DNA from: Diphasiastrum complanatum
Lineage: Eukaryota; Streptophyta; Lycopodiopsida; Lycopodiales; Lycopodiaceae
NCBI GenBank assembly: GCA_029204225.1
Contig: CM055095.1
Span: forward strand, 69,874,966 to 69,938,965
Reading direction: 5' to 3'
DNA length: 64,000 bases
Within the stretch, counting starts at the first letter, position 1; every line of letters begins with the position of its first letter. Positions 1-11,100 of the stretch are shown here, piece by piece. Below the pieces are notes generated by a model, which saw only the letters and a list, made by a program, of their open reading frames with translations, was not told where the DNA came from and ran no database searches. Position numbers and translations under genes: made by a program.

Positions 1-675
1 TGAGTTGCAAACCCAAAGGGTGTAATATGAAAGACAATCTAAATTAAATATATCCAAAACCAGAAGAAGACTACAAGTGGAAAGTGGAAGAGAAAATGAA
101 CCCCCAAAATAATTTGACAAACAAGAAACGCACTACCGTCTTCTAAAAAGCAGCTAAGAGCAGATTATAATCCTATGGAGTTCACGACCGGCAATATGGT
201 CTTCTTCAGCTTCTGAAGATACAAAAAAGGAAATCGCAATTGTTCATTTCAGTTGATTATGTAATTATAATCATTAACAAGTATAATCATTAACAAACAA
301 TCAAATCATGTCGCCCTTTTTCATGTTCAAACGATAAATGAAAAATGCATCCTAAGACACCAGCGCATCCTGGGATTGATGTGAGATGAGGAAGATAGAC
401 AAGCACCTGAAGCGCGCCTTTGTTTGCTAATCTGAGGAACAGAAAAACACGAAGCGCCAAAAACCGAAGGAGAAGAAACAATAAGAGAAAAGAGAGAAGA
501 GAGACCCTTGCTGCTGCTGCAGCTCCAGCCTCTTTGGTTGCAGCCCTAATAGAAGGAGCAAAGCCCTTTTATGTTCGTGTCAAGACGATACGTCGCCCCG
601 TCTCAAAGGAGGGCCTTAAGTGAATTCCCAAGGCTCCACCAAGCCTTGGGAAATTTATACAAGCAAAATGTATAT
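1..675. other. Intergenic DNA, no gene recognised
   Basis: Short open frames exist here (for example 420-623) but none resembles a known family, and their composition (runs of Arg, Lys, Asn, Ala from purine-rich and GCT-rich tracts) fits chance. A GCTGCTGCTGCAGC stretch near 510 could belong to an untranslated exon, but I see no supported splice sites or coding region. Confidence 0.5.
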
Positions 676-1046
676 GATCTCAAATCTTACCTAAATGGAG
701 GGTCCTTGCCCACCAACTCAAATCTTATGTTAAGGGATTGTCTGGACTTACTTTGGAGACAAGCTCAAATCTTAGGTAAATGGATGGTTTGGCCTGATTT
801 TGGGGACCAGCTCAAATATTACGTAAATGGACAGCTTGGGCTGAGTTTGGGGACCAGCTCAAATATCATGTCAATGGATGGTCTGGATTTATTTTGGGGA
901 CCAATTCAAATCTCATGTCCACGGACGGTTCGGATTGATTTTGGGAACCAGCTCAAATCTCACATAAACTGATGATCCGGATAAAGTTTGGGATAAGCTC
1001 AAATTTTACACAAACAAATGGTTTTGGATTGAGTTTGGGGACCATT
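676..1046. repeat. Degenerate ~47-bp minisatellite, about 7-8 copies
   Basis: The start of the unit, CTCAAAT followed by C/A-T-T/C, recurs at about 679, 717, 764, 811, 858, 905, 952 and 998, so the spacing is mostly 46-48 bp. Each unit ends in a GATTTTGGGGACC-like stretch. An open frame over part of it (571-972) repeats with the array, changes frame where the period is not a multiple of three, and is not credible as a gene. Confidence 0.8.
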
Positions 1047-1624
1047 ACTTAATACGTAATGCCAAGCGATCTTTTTTGTGTGTTTTGGAGTCATCTTCAT
1101 AAACATAATTTGCAAATGATTTCCCAGGGTACTTCCAACCTTGCATCAAAACTCTCATGTGGACATCCAATGATGGTTAATGCCTCCTTTATCTTGGAAT
1201 GTTTCATCATTTTTTTTCCTTTTTTGGTGTGACAAAAAGTGGAGGGAGGAGGTTAGATTATGATGCATTATGACTTGAATTGATGCAAGTTTTTTGGCAT
1301 AATGTTATCTCCATGTCCAGTTACAAGGATTTTGAAAATTCCTTGACATGGGTATTAGGACCTTCAATACTCAAGTCTAATAATGTATATATCATATTAT
1401 AAAGTTTAGACATTATCATGTTATTTCTTAGAGTATACCACATTAAACAAGTTATTTGCTCATTATCCACCTAGGTGAAAACTAGATAGTCCACCGTAAA
1501 ATTAAGGGAAGTAGAAGAACTGTAACAAGTATATTGGATTTGTCCCCAAATTTAAAGAAAAACCCAAAACAATGTTATAATCTAAATGGTAAGCTTTAGA
1601 CTAGTTGCCATCAAAGAATCTACA

Positions 1625-1652
1625 ACACACACACACACACACACCCACACAC
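1625..1652. repeat. (CA)n microsatellite
   Basis: An almost pure CA run with one interruption (CCCACAC). It lies about 25 bp left of the target duplication of the copia array. Confidence 0.85.
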
Positions 1653-1676
1653 TTAGTGACCAAATGTATTAATGTG

Positions 1677-1681
1677 CCTAT
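1677..1681 (+). repeat. Left 5-bp target-site duplication CCTAT
   Basis: CCTAT lies directly before the first LTR and again at 12751-12755 directly after the third LTR. Copia integrases usually leave 5-bp duplications, so both ends mark one integration event around the whole three-LTR structure. Confidence 0.93.
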
Positions 1682-2334
1682 TGTGAAAAATTGTCAACTA
1701 GTAGTATTTTCCTAACTTGAGATTTTGTAGGCCTATGGCCAAATAAAAGTTAGAGATAGGTTCATACATGTATGTAGAGGCCCAAAGTATGTGTACACTA
1801 CTTTTGAGGTCACATTAATTAGAGGAGGTCGAGTGTGGAGCTCTTCTATTGGCTCATAATTTGGTGCATTCCTATTTGACCAAATTTCTAGGTATATGGG
1901 TGAATCCTATTGGACCCCAATTTTAGCCTATCATAAGACAAGTGGCCAAGAGGCACTATGGCTGCTATAAATAGCCATCTCCACGAGTATGTACACATCT
2001 CATTTTCATTCTATTGAATGAATGTTATGCTCTTTGAAGATCCATCTTCTTCTCTCTCACTTTTTTGTTCATATCTTGCATTCTAGCCACTAGAATTGTG
2101 ATTTCTTTGTTGCTATGGCTTCACACGTGTGAAATGCAGGTTGTAGGCTCTGAAGTACGGACAGGGACAGCAAGTTTCTGTTTGTGGAAGCTTATGATCA
2201 GATTTTGATGTTTAGTTGATGTTTAGTATGCTTAACATCACAATTTCTATCATTTTTTCAATCTAGATGTGCATAACTTCCATGGCCAAGATCTTTATGA
2301 AACTTTAGCATCTTTTGGATCTGAGTTTTTCACA
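1682..2334 (+). repeat. Family A LTR 1 (653 bp)
   Basis: Begins TGTG and ends CACA. It contains a TATA box (TATAAATA, 1966-1973), a polyadenylation-like AATGAATG region near 2016-2023, and a 14-bp palindrome TTCACACGTGTGAA at 2120-2133 with a G-box core. The primer site follows with no gap. Confidence 0.95.
1966..1973 (+). promoter_or_regulatory. LTR TATA box
   Basis: TATAAATA within a CTATAAATAG context about 285 bp into the LTR, in the position expected of the copia U3 promoter. The same box lies at 7174-7181 and 12382-12389 in the other two LTRs. Transcription would start a few tens of bases downstream. Confidence 0.75.
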
Positions 2335-2346
2335 TGGTATCAGAGC
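2335..2346 (+). other. Primer-binding site, unit 1
   Basis: TGGTATCAGAGC directly after the LTR. This is the usual plant copia site, complementary to the 3' end of initiator tRNA-Met, where minus-strand DNA synthesis is primed. Confidence 0.95.
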
Positions 2347-2943
2347 ATTAGGCGGCCAAATGTGCAGGTTTTGCCAGATTTAGAAGAGATTTGTGGGCGA
2401 GTTTGCTTTTGTAGCATTCCAATCAAGTTTCTAGCTAAAAATCTTGTTGATTTATGTGTAGAAATTGGATCTTTGTGATCAAAACATCATTTGTATGCAT
2501 TTCAATTGAAGTAGGGCGAATTCCCTCTGTACTTATCAGAATAAGGAGACAAAAATTGTTTTGGAAAGAGGGAGATGCAAGATCCAACAAGATCCTATTA
2601 GTTTTCCATTCTAGCATATAGTTTTTTGATTCAATTTCTTGCTTCTTCATGTCAAAAACTTCAAAATTGATGTAACCCTCTGATTTTCAGTTTGCTGAAT
2701 GATTCAAGAGTGTATTTCAATCTTAGGAGTGAGGGAAAAGCAAGTATATTGAGGTTTGGTCTTGGTTTGATCAAGAAATCATAAAACTAGTGGCTAAAAT
2801 TAAGGAAAAAGTGAGGAAAAGAGAGAAAAAGTAAGGTTTTAGGTTCCAAATCTTTGTGATTTCTTCTTGTGTTTCATTTGTTGATTCAAGAGAGTGCTTA
2901 GTGCATTGGAACAGGTCAAAGATCAGAGATCAATCATTGCAAC

Positions 2944-5900
2944 ATGGCTACAAATGGAGGCTACATGTTGGAAAGCAATGATAGGCTTACCTCCCTCAAC
3001 TATTCTACTTGGAAAGTAAGGATGGAGTCTTTGCTTGAGATGAATGAGTTGATGGATATTGTTGTAGGTGTGGAGGAGAGACCTTTGGCACCTCAAGAAC
3101 AATTGAGGTATGACAAGAGGGCAAAGAAAGCCCTTCACATGATCAAGATGAATGTGACAAATGAGCTTATCAAAGAGGTTGGTAAGTGCACATCATCTAG
3201 TGAAGCTTGGGAAGCCTTGAAGAAGGTTTATGAATCCAAGTCTACTTCTAGAGTGTTGACTTTAAGAAGGCAAATCTTTTCTTGTATGCAAAAGAAGAGT
3301 GAGAATGGACATGCTTTTGTTTTGAGAGTTAAAGCATTGAATGATGAGTTAGCATGCATTAATGATGGCATAAATAATGAGGAGCTTGTTCAAGTGATTC
3401 TCAATGGCTTGTTGGATGATCATGCTAATCTTGTTCAAAGTTATGCTATCCAAAAATGTTTACCAAGTGTTGGAGACTTGCAAGAGGTCTTGTTGGCTGA
3501 AGAATTCAGGTTGCAAGCAAGAGTGGGAGCATCTTCTACATCTCAAGGAGGAGAAGAGGAGGCAATGTTCTCTAAAGGCAAGTTCAAGGGCAAAGGTAAA
3601 AGCAATTGGTCTAAAGGGCAAGACCAAGGTGAGCACTCTACTTTTGGCAAAAAGAAGGATAGATCTAAGCTAAAATGTTTCTATTGTGGAGTCAAAGGGC
3701 ATTTTGCTAGTGATTGTTTTAAGAAAAAGAGGGATCAAGGGGAAAAGCAAACCAATCTAACTATTGATGAGGGTGGGGATGAGCTTCTTTCAAATGATGC
3801 TTTTGTTATGTCATCTTGCTTGTTGGCTAATCATGGAGACATTGATCCTTGGTGGATTGATAGTGGAGCCACTTCTCATATGACATATCATAAAGAGTAT
3901 TTTTCATCTTTAATGGCATTTGATGGTGATAGGAAGGTAATCTATACCGCAAATGATGGTGAGTGTGCAATCAAGGGGATTGGCACAATTCCTATTTCAC
4001 TTTCTACAAATAGGAATATAGAATTGAAAGATGTTTTGCTCATTCCATCCATTACCAAGAACTTACTTAGTGTAAGCCAAATGCTTGACAAAGGATTCAA
4101 AGTTGAGTTTGATGGTGATGCTTGCTTGATCAAAAAGGGGTGTAGTATCATTGCAAAAGGGAAAAGGCAAGGGAAATTGTTCAAGCTTGATGCATGTGTT
4201 GTTGCTAACCAAGTTGGATGCATGGCAAATGAACAAATGTCAATTCAAGAGGTATGGCATAAAAGGATGGGACATCTCAACTACAAGGCCTTGGAGGTAA
4301 TAGCCAAAAAGGAGGTAGTAAGGGGACTTCCCAAGTCTCTTACTTGCTTGAATCATGTTTGTGAAGAATGTGCTTTGTCTAAATCACATAGATTGCCATA
4401 TACTAGATCTATATCTAGATCTAAGATGCCTTTTTCTCTCTTGCATTTGGATATTCATGGTGTTACTACAATTAGCAATGGAGGTGCTAAGATGTATGTA
4501 ACTTTCATTGATGATTTTAGTAGATTTTGTTGGGTTTATCTACTAAAGAGCAAGGATGAGGTGTTTGATGTGTTTGTCAAGTTCAAAGTTGCTATTGAGA
4601 CTCAATTTACAACCAAAATCAAATGCTTGAGGAGCGACAATGGTGGTGAATACATTTCTAACAAATTCAAAGCCTTTTGCGATGAGCATGGGATCAAGAG
4701 GGAGTACACATGTCCAAGAACACCACAACAAAATGGAGTGGCCGAGAGGAAGAATAGAACCTTGTGTGAGAGTGCAAAGGCAATGAGATTGAATGCTAAT
4801 CTTCCTAAACCTTTTTGGAGTGATGCTTTGTTGTGTGCAAATTTCCTTTGCAATAGATGGCCAAGTGTTGTATTGGAAGGAAAAACCCCTTTTGAAGCTT
4901 TGTTTGGTACGAAGCCTAATGTCAAGTTTCTAAGAACTTTTGGATGCATTTGCTACTTCAACATTACTCTTGATGATAGAACTAAGGAGGATCCATCTTC
5001 AAGAAAGGGCATTTTTGTTGGTTATAGTGAAGTAAGCAAAGCATATAGGATTTATGTTCCTTCAATCAAGAAAGTGTTCACAAGTAGGGATGTCATTTTT
5101 GATGAAAGTAACATTCCAAAAGTTGTTTCAAGTGATGATGGTGTTGTTGCAACTAATGTGCTTGATGACAATGGAGTTGATGACACATTGGATGTGGATG
5201 TTGAAGAAGCCTCTTCAAGTCAAATTCCAAGGAGAACTCCAAGGCATAAAGTGAAACCCTCAAGGCTCACTTATGATGGCAAAGGTAAGCAAGTGGTGGA
5301 TGGATCCAACTATGCTTTCCTAACTTCTTTTGATGTACCTTCATGTGTAGATGAAGCAAGGCAAAAAGAGGAATGGATCCAAGCAATGGATCTTGAGTTT
5401 GAAGCACTTATGAAGAACAACACATGGAGATTGGTGGAGCTTCCAAAGGGCAAAAGTGCAATTGGATGCAAATGGATCTTCAAGGTAAAGACAAATCAAG
5501 ATGGATCTATCAACAAGTTGAAGGCAAGGTTGGTGGCTAAAGGTTATGCTCAAGAGCATGGCATTGACTATGAGGAAACCTTTGCACCCGTGGCAAAGAT
5601 GGTGAGCATAAGAGTAATCATTTCCCTTGCAACTCTTTATGGATGGGATCTTTGGCAATTAGACATTTCTAATGCTTTCTTGAATGGTGATCTTGAAGAG
5701 GAAGTCTACATGGAGCAACCCGAGAGCTATGTTTCTCATAGCAAGCCTAATCATGTGTGTTTTCTACAAAAAAGTTTGTATGGTCTTAAGCAAGCACCAA
5801 GGAGTTGGTATGCTAGGCTTAACTCTTTTCTACTTTCTCAAAACTTCACTATGAGTGAGTATGATCATTCACTTTACTTTAGAATTAGTGCTAATGATGT

Positions 5901-6894
5901 TACAATCCTTATAATTTATGTGGATGACATTATTTTAAGTGGAGGGAACAAGGAAGATATAGAAGATATCAAGAAAGCACTAAAAAAGGAATTTGAAGTG
6001 CATGATCTTGGTCTTTTGAGCTATATCTTAGGAATAGAAGTAATTAGAACTTCTCAAATCACTTTTATTTCACAAGAGAAGTATGCTATTTCTATTCTCA
6101 ATAGATTTCATATGGTAGATGCAAATCCTATTGATACACCTATGGAATCACATGTAAAGCTAACTATAAGAGGTAATGAAAGATCCTTCGAGGACATTAC
6201 TCTCTATAGGAAGCTAATAGGTTCTCTTATATATCTAACCATCACAAGACCTGATTTATCTTATTGTGTTGGTAGATTAAGCCAATTCATGCAAGATCCT
6301 AGCATAGAACATTGGAAACTAGGAAAGAGGATCTTGAGATACATCTCGGGAACAAAAGATTTTGGCATTGTTTATAGAGGCTCATCACCTAACTTATTTG
6401 GTTTTTCAGATTCAGATTTTGCAGGAGACCTTATGGATAGAAAATCCATAAATGCACATGCTATTTTCATAGGTGATGGAGCTATCTCATGGATGTCGAA
6501 GAAACAAGCAACTATATCACTTTCTTCTAGTGAGGCCGAGTACAAAGCTTTGACATCATGCACAAAGGAGATGGTGTGGATCAAGAGGATGATTATGGAG
6601 CTTCATTTGCTGGATTTTTCAGAGAGTCCAATCATCTTTTGTGACAACCTTTCAGCCCAAAGTCTAGCAAGCAATCCGGTTTTCCATGCAAGGAGCAAAC
6701 ATATCGAGGTGGCTTACCATTTTGTGAGAGAACAAGTGTTGGCAAAAGAGATCAAGCTTGAACATGTCCCATCAAAGGAATGTGTGGCTGATATCTTTAC
6801 CAAAGCATTGGGAAAGGACTTATTTTTCAAGCATAGAACAAGTCTTGGTGTACTTTCTAAATCTATGCTAAAACTAGTTGAAGAGGGAGTGTGA
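2944..6894 (+). CDS. Family A copia gag-pol polyprotein, copy 1
   Basis: An intact 1,316-codon frame. Gag comes first (YSTWKVRMESLL near residue 21), then a CCHC zinc knuckle at C245, C248, H253, C258. The protease has DSG at 306-308. The HHCC finger before integrase uses H439, H444, C473 and C476. The integrase triad is D503, D565 and E601, giving the expected D-D-35-E spacing. RT has LDISNAF at 906-912 and YVDD at 992-995. RNase H has D1156, SSSEAEY near 1194-1200 and CDN at 1233-1235. No motif is missing, so the copy may be autonomous. The RNase H region reads KSINAHAIF where most copias have KSTSGYVF. The start fits an ATGGCT context 598 bp after the primer site. The stop codon lies inside the next LTR. 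Confidence 0.95.
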   Translation: MATNGGYMLESNDRLTSLNYSTWKVRMESLLEMNELMDIVVGVEERPLAPQEQLRYDKRAKKALHMIKMNVTNELIKEVGKCTSSSEAWEALKKVYESKSTSRVLTLRRQIFSCMQKKSENGHAFVLRVKALNDELACINDGINNEELVQVILNGLLDDHANLVQSYAIQKCLPSVGDLQEVLLAEEFRLQARVGASSTSQGGEEEAMFSKGKFKGKGKSNWSKGQDQGEHSTFGKKKDRSKLKCFYCGVKGHFASDCFKKKRDQGEKQTNLTIDEGGDELLSNDAFVMSSCLLANHGDIDPWWIDSGATSHMTYHKEYFSSLMAFDGDRKVIYTANDGECAIKGIGTIPISLSTNRNIELKDVLLIPSITKNLLSVSQMLDKGFKVEFDGDACLIKKGCSIIAKGKRQGKLFKLDACVVANQVGCMANEQMSIQEVWHKRMGHLNYKALEVIAKKEVVRGLPKSLTCLNHVCEECALSKSHRLPYTRSISRSKMPFSLLHLDIHGVTTISNGGAKMYVTFIDDFSRFCWVYLLKSKDEVFDVFVKFKVAIETQFTTKIKCLRSDNGGEYISNKFKAFCDEHGIKREYTCPRTPQQNGVAERKNRTLCESAKAMRLNANLPKPFWSDALLCANFLCNRWPSVVLEGKTPFEALFGTKPNVKFLRTFGCICYFNITLDDRTKEDPSSRKGIFVGYSEVSKAYRIYVPSIKKVFTSRDVIFDESNIPKVVSSDDGVVATNVLDDNGVDDTLDVDVEEASSSQIPRRTPRHKVKPSRLTYDGKGKQVVDGSNYAFLTSFDVPSCVDEARQKEEWIQAMDLEFEALMKNNTWRLVELPKGKSAIGCKWIFKVKTNQDGSINKLKARLVAKGYAQEHGIDYEETFAPVAKMVSIRVIISLATLYGWDLWQLDISNAFLNGDLEEEVYMEQPESYVSHSKPNHVCFLQKSLYGLKQAPRSWYARLNSFLLSQNFTMSEYDHSLYFRISANDVTILIIYVDDIILSGGNKEDIEDIKKALKKEFEVHDLGLLSYILGIEVIRTSQITFISQEKYAISILNRFHMVDANPIDTPMESHVKLTIRGNERSFEDITLYRKLIGSLIYLTITRPDLSYCVGRLSQFMQDPSIEHWKLGKRILRYISGTKDFGIVYRGSSPNLFGFSDSDFAGDLMDRKSINAHAIFIGDGAISWMSKKQATISLSSSEAEYKALTSCTKEMVWIKRMIMELHLLDFSESPIIFCDNLSAQSLASNPVFHARSKHIEVAYHFVREQVLAKEIKLEHVPSKECVADIFTKALGKDLFFKHRTSLGVLSKSMLKLVEEGV
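6881..6889 (+). other. Polypurine tract, unit 1
   Basis: AAGAGGGAG directly before the LTR start TGTG. In copia elements this RNase H-resistant tract primes plus-strand synthesis. It also codes for the last residues of the polyprotein. Confidence 0.85.
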
Positions 6895-7542
6895 AAAATT
6901 GTCAACTAGTAGTATTTTCCTAACTTGAGATTTTGTAGGCCTATGGCCAAATAAAAGTTAGAGATAGGTTCATACATGTATGTAGAGGCCCAAAGTATGT
7001 GTACACTACTTTTGAGGTCACATTAATTAGAGGAGGTCGAGTGTGGAGCTCTTCTATTGGCTCATAATTTGGTGCATTCCTATTTGACCAAATTTCTAGG
7101 TATATGGGTGAATCCTATTGGACCCCAATTTTAGCCTATCATAAGACAAGTGGCCAAGAGGCACTATGGCTGCTATAAATAGCCATCTCCACGAGTATGT
7201 ACACATCTCATTTTCATTCTATTGAATGAATGTTATGCTCTTTGAAGATCCATCTTCTTCTCTCTCACTTTTTTGTTCATATCTTGCATTCTAGCCACTA
7301 GAATTGTGATTTCTTTGTTGCTATGGCTTCACACGTGTGAAATGCAGGTTGTAGGCTCTGAAGTACGGACAGGGACAGCAAGTTTCTGTTTGTGGAAGCT
7401 TATGATCAGATTTTGATGTTTAGTTGATGTTTAGTATGCTTAACATCACAATTTCTATCATTTTTTCAATCTAGATGTGCATAACTTCCATGGCCAAGAT
7501 CTTTATGAAACTTTAGCATCTTTTGGATCTGAGTTTTTCACA
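6890..7542 (+). repeat. Family A LTR 2 (shared middle LTR)
   Basis: Acts both as the 3' LTR of unit 1 and the 5' LTR of unit 2. I saw no difference from LTR 1. The stop codon of unit 1 occupies its bases 3-5. The palindrome is at 7328-7341. No 5-bp duplication lies at either edge, so it was not formed by an independent insertion. Confidence 0.95.
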
Positions 7543-7554
7543 TGGTATCAGAGC
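7543..7554 (+). other. Primer-binding site, unit 2
   Basis: TGGTATCAGAGC directly after LTR 2, identical to unit 1. Confidence 0.95.
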
Positions 7555-8151
7555 ATTAGGCGGCCAAATGTGCAGGTTTTGCCAGATTTAGAAGAGATTT
7601 GTGGGCGAGTTTGCTTTTGTAGCATTCCAATCAAGTTTCTAGCTAAAAATCTTGTTGATTTATGTGTAGAAATTGGATCTTTGTGATCAAAACATCATTT
7701 GTATGCATTTCAATTGAAGTAGGGCGAATTCCCTCTGTACTTATCAGAATAAGGAGACAAAAATTGTTTTGGAAAGAGGGAGATGCAAGATCCAACAAGA
7801 TCCTATTAGTTTTCCATTCTAGCATATAGTTTTTTGATTCAATTTCTTGCTTCTTCATGTCAAAAACTTCAAAATTGATGTAACCCTCTGATTTTCAGTT
7901 TGCTGAATGATTCAAGAGTGTATTTCAATCTTAGGAGTGAGGGAAAAGCAAGTATATTGAGGTTTGGTCTTGGTTTGATCAAGAAATCATAAAACTAGTG
8001 GCTAAAATTAAGGAAAAAGTGAGGAAAAGAGAGAAAAAGTAAGGTTTTAGGTTCCAAATCTTTGTGATTTCTTCTTGTGTTTCATTTGTTGATTCAAGAG
8101 AGTGCTTAGTGCATTGGAACAGGTCAAAGATCAGAGATCAATCATTGCAAC

Positions 8152-11100
8152 ATGGCTACAAATGGAGGCTACATGTTGGAAAGCAATGATAGGCTTACCT
8201 CCCTCAACTATTCTACTTGGAAAGTAAGGATGGAGTCTTTGCTTGAGATGAATGAGTTGATGGATATTGTTGTAGGTGTGGAGGAGAGACCTTTGGCACC
8301 TCAAGAACAATTGAGGTATGACAAGAGGGCAAAGAAAGCCCTTCACATGATCAAGATGAATGTGACAAATGAGCTTATCAAAGAGGTTGGTAAGTGCACA
8401 TCATCTAGTGAAGCTTGGGAAGCCTTGAAGAAGGTTTATGAATCCAAGTCTACTTCTAGAGTGTTGACTTTAAGAAGGCAAATCTTTTCTTGTATGCAAA
8501 AGAAGAGTGAGAATGGACATGCTTTTGTTTTGAGAGTTAAAGCATTGAATGATGAGTTAGCATGCATTAATGATGGCATAAATAATGAGGAGCTTGTTCA
8601 AGTGATTCTCAATGGCTTGTTGGATGATCATGCTAATCTTGTTCAAAGTTATGCTATCCAAAAATGTTTACCAAGTGTTGGAGACTTGCAAGAGGTCTTG
8701 TTGGCTGAAGAATTCAGGTTGCAAGCAAGAGTGGGAGCATCTTCTACATCTCAAGGAGGAGAAGAGGAGGCAATGTTCTCTAAAGGCAAGTTCAAGGGCA
8801 AAGGTAAAAGCAATTGGTCTAAAGGGCAAGACCAAGGTGAGCACTCTACTTTTGGCAAAAAGAAGGATAGATCTAAGCTAAAATGTTTCTATTGTGGAGT
8901 CAAAGGGCATTTTGCTAGTGATTGTTTTAAGAAAAAGAGGGATCAAGGGGAAAAGCAAACCAATCTAACTATTGATGAGGGTGGGGATGAGCTTCTTTCA
9001 AATGATGCTTTTGTTATGTCATCTTGCTTGTTGGCTAATCATGGAGACATTGATCCTTGGTGGATTGATAGTGGAGCCACTTCTCATATGACATATCATA
9101 AAGAGTATTTTTCATCTTTAATGGCATTTGATGGTGATAGGAAGGTAATCTATACCGCAAATGATGGTGAGTGTGCAATCAAGGGGATTGGCACAATTCC
9201 TATTTCACTTTCTACAAATAGGAATATAGAATTGAAAGATGTTTTGCTCATTCCATCCATTACCAAGAACTTACTTAGTGTAAGCCAAATGCTTGACAAA
9301 GGATTCAAAGTTGAGTTTGATGGTGATGCTTGCTTGATCAAAAAGGGGTGTAGTATCATTGCAAAAGGGAAAAGGCAAGGGAAATTGTTCAAGCTTGATG
9401 CATGTGTTGTTGCTAACCAAGTTGGATGCATGGCAAATGAACAAATGTCAATTCAAGAGGTATGGCATAAAAGGATGGGACATCTCAACTACAAGGCCTT
9501 GGAGGTAATAGCCAAAAAGGAGGTAGTAAGGGGACTTCCCAAGTCTCTTACTTGCTTGAATCATGTTTGTGAAGAATGTGCTTTGTCTAAATCACATAGA
9601 TTGCCATATACTAGATCTATATCTAGATCTAAGATGCCTTTTTCTCTCTTGCATTTGGATATTCATGGTGTTACTACAATTAGCAATGGAGGTGCTAAGA
9701 TGTATGTAACTTTCATTGATGATTTTAGTAGATTTTGTTGGGTTTATCTACTAAAGAGCAAGGATGAGGTGTTTGATGTGTTTGTCAAGTTCAAAGTTGC
9801 TATTGAGACTCAATTTACAACCAAAATCAAATGCTTGAGGAGCGACAATGGTGGTGAATACATTTCTAACAAATTCAAAGCCTTTTGCGATGAGCATGGG
9901 ATCAAGAGGGAGTACACATGTCCAAGAACACCACAACAAAATGGAGTGGCCGAGAGGAAGAATAGAACCTTGTGTGAGAGTGCAAAGGCAATGAGATTGA
10001 ATGCTAATCTTCCTAAACCTTTTTGGAGTGATGCTTTGTTGTGTGCAAATTTCCTTTGCAATAGATGGCCAAGTGTTGTATTGGAAGGAAAAACCCCTTT
10101 TGAAGCTTTGTTTGGTACGAAGCCTAATGTCAAGTTTCTAAGAACTTTTGGATGCATTTGCTACTTCAACATTACTCTTGATGATAGAACTAAGGAGGAT
10201 CCATCTTCAAGAAAGGGCATTTTTGTTGGTTATAGTGAAGTAAGCAAAGCATATAGGATTTATGTTCCTTCAATCAAGAAAGTGTTCACAAGTAGGGATG
10301 TCATTTTTGATGAAAGTAACATTCCAAAAGTTGTTTCAAGTGATGATGGTGTTGTTGCAACTAATGTGCTTGATGACAATGGAGTTGATGACACATTGGA
10401 TGTGGATGTTGAAGAAGCCTCTTCAAGTCAAATTCCAAGGAGAACTCCAAGGCATAAAGTGAAACCCTCAAGGCTCACTTATGATGGCAAAGGTAAGCAA
10501 GTGGTGGATGGATCCAACTATGCTTTCCTAACTTCTTTTGATGTACCTTCATGTGTAGATGAAGCAAGGCAAAAAGAGGAATGGATCCAAGCAATGGATC
10601 TTGAGTTTGAAGCACTTATGAAGAACAACACATGGAGATTGGTGGAGCTTCCAAAGGGCAAAAGTGCAATTGGATGCAAATGGATCTTCAAGGTAAAGAC
10701 AAATCAAGATGGATCTATCAACAAGTTGAAGGCAAGGTTGGTGGCTAAAGGTTATGCTCAAGAGCATGGCATTGACTATGAGGAAACCTTTGCACCCGTG
10801 GCAAAGATGGTGAGCATAAGAGTAATCATTTCCCTTGCAACTCTTTATGGATGGGATCTTTGGCAATTAGACATTTCTAATGCTTTCTTGAATGGTGATC
10901 TTGAAGAGGAAGTCTACATGGAGCAACCCGAGAGCTATGTTTCTCATAGCAAGCCTAATCATGTGTGTTTTCTACAAAAAAGTTTGTATGGTCTTAAGCA
11001 AGCACCAAGGAGTTGGTATGCTAGGCTTAACTCTTTTCTACTTTCTCAAAACTTCACTATGAGTGAGTATGATCATTCACTTTACTTTAGAATTAGTGCT

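Noticed and set aside
571..972. 133-codon open frame
   Set aside because: It lies over the 47-bp minisatellite, the peptide merely echoes the repeat, and no start context or homology supports it.
2269..2478. 69-codon frame spanning LTR and primer site (also at 7477)
   Set aside because: It crosses the LTR/primer-site boundary and repeats with the LTR; leader sequence, not a gene.
3404..3673. Out-of-frame and opposite-strand frames inside the family A gag-pol genes
   Set aside because: Shadows of the real polyprotein frame, duplicated identically in the second unit.
7543..7554. Repeated TGGTATCAGAGC words as possible tRNA genes
   Set aside because: They are 12-base primer sites next to LTR ends; no tRNA arms or cloverleaf surround them. 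I saw no tRNA or rRNA gene in the window.
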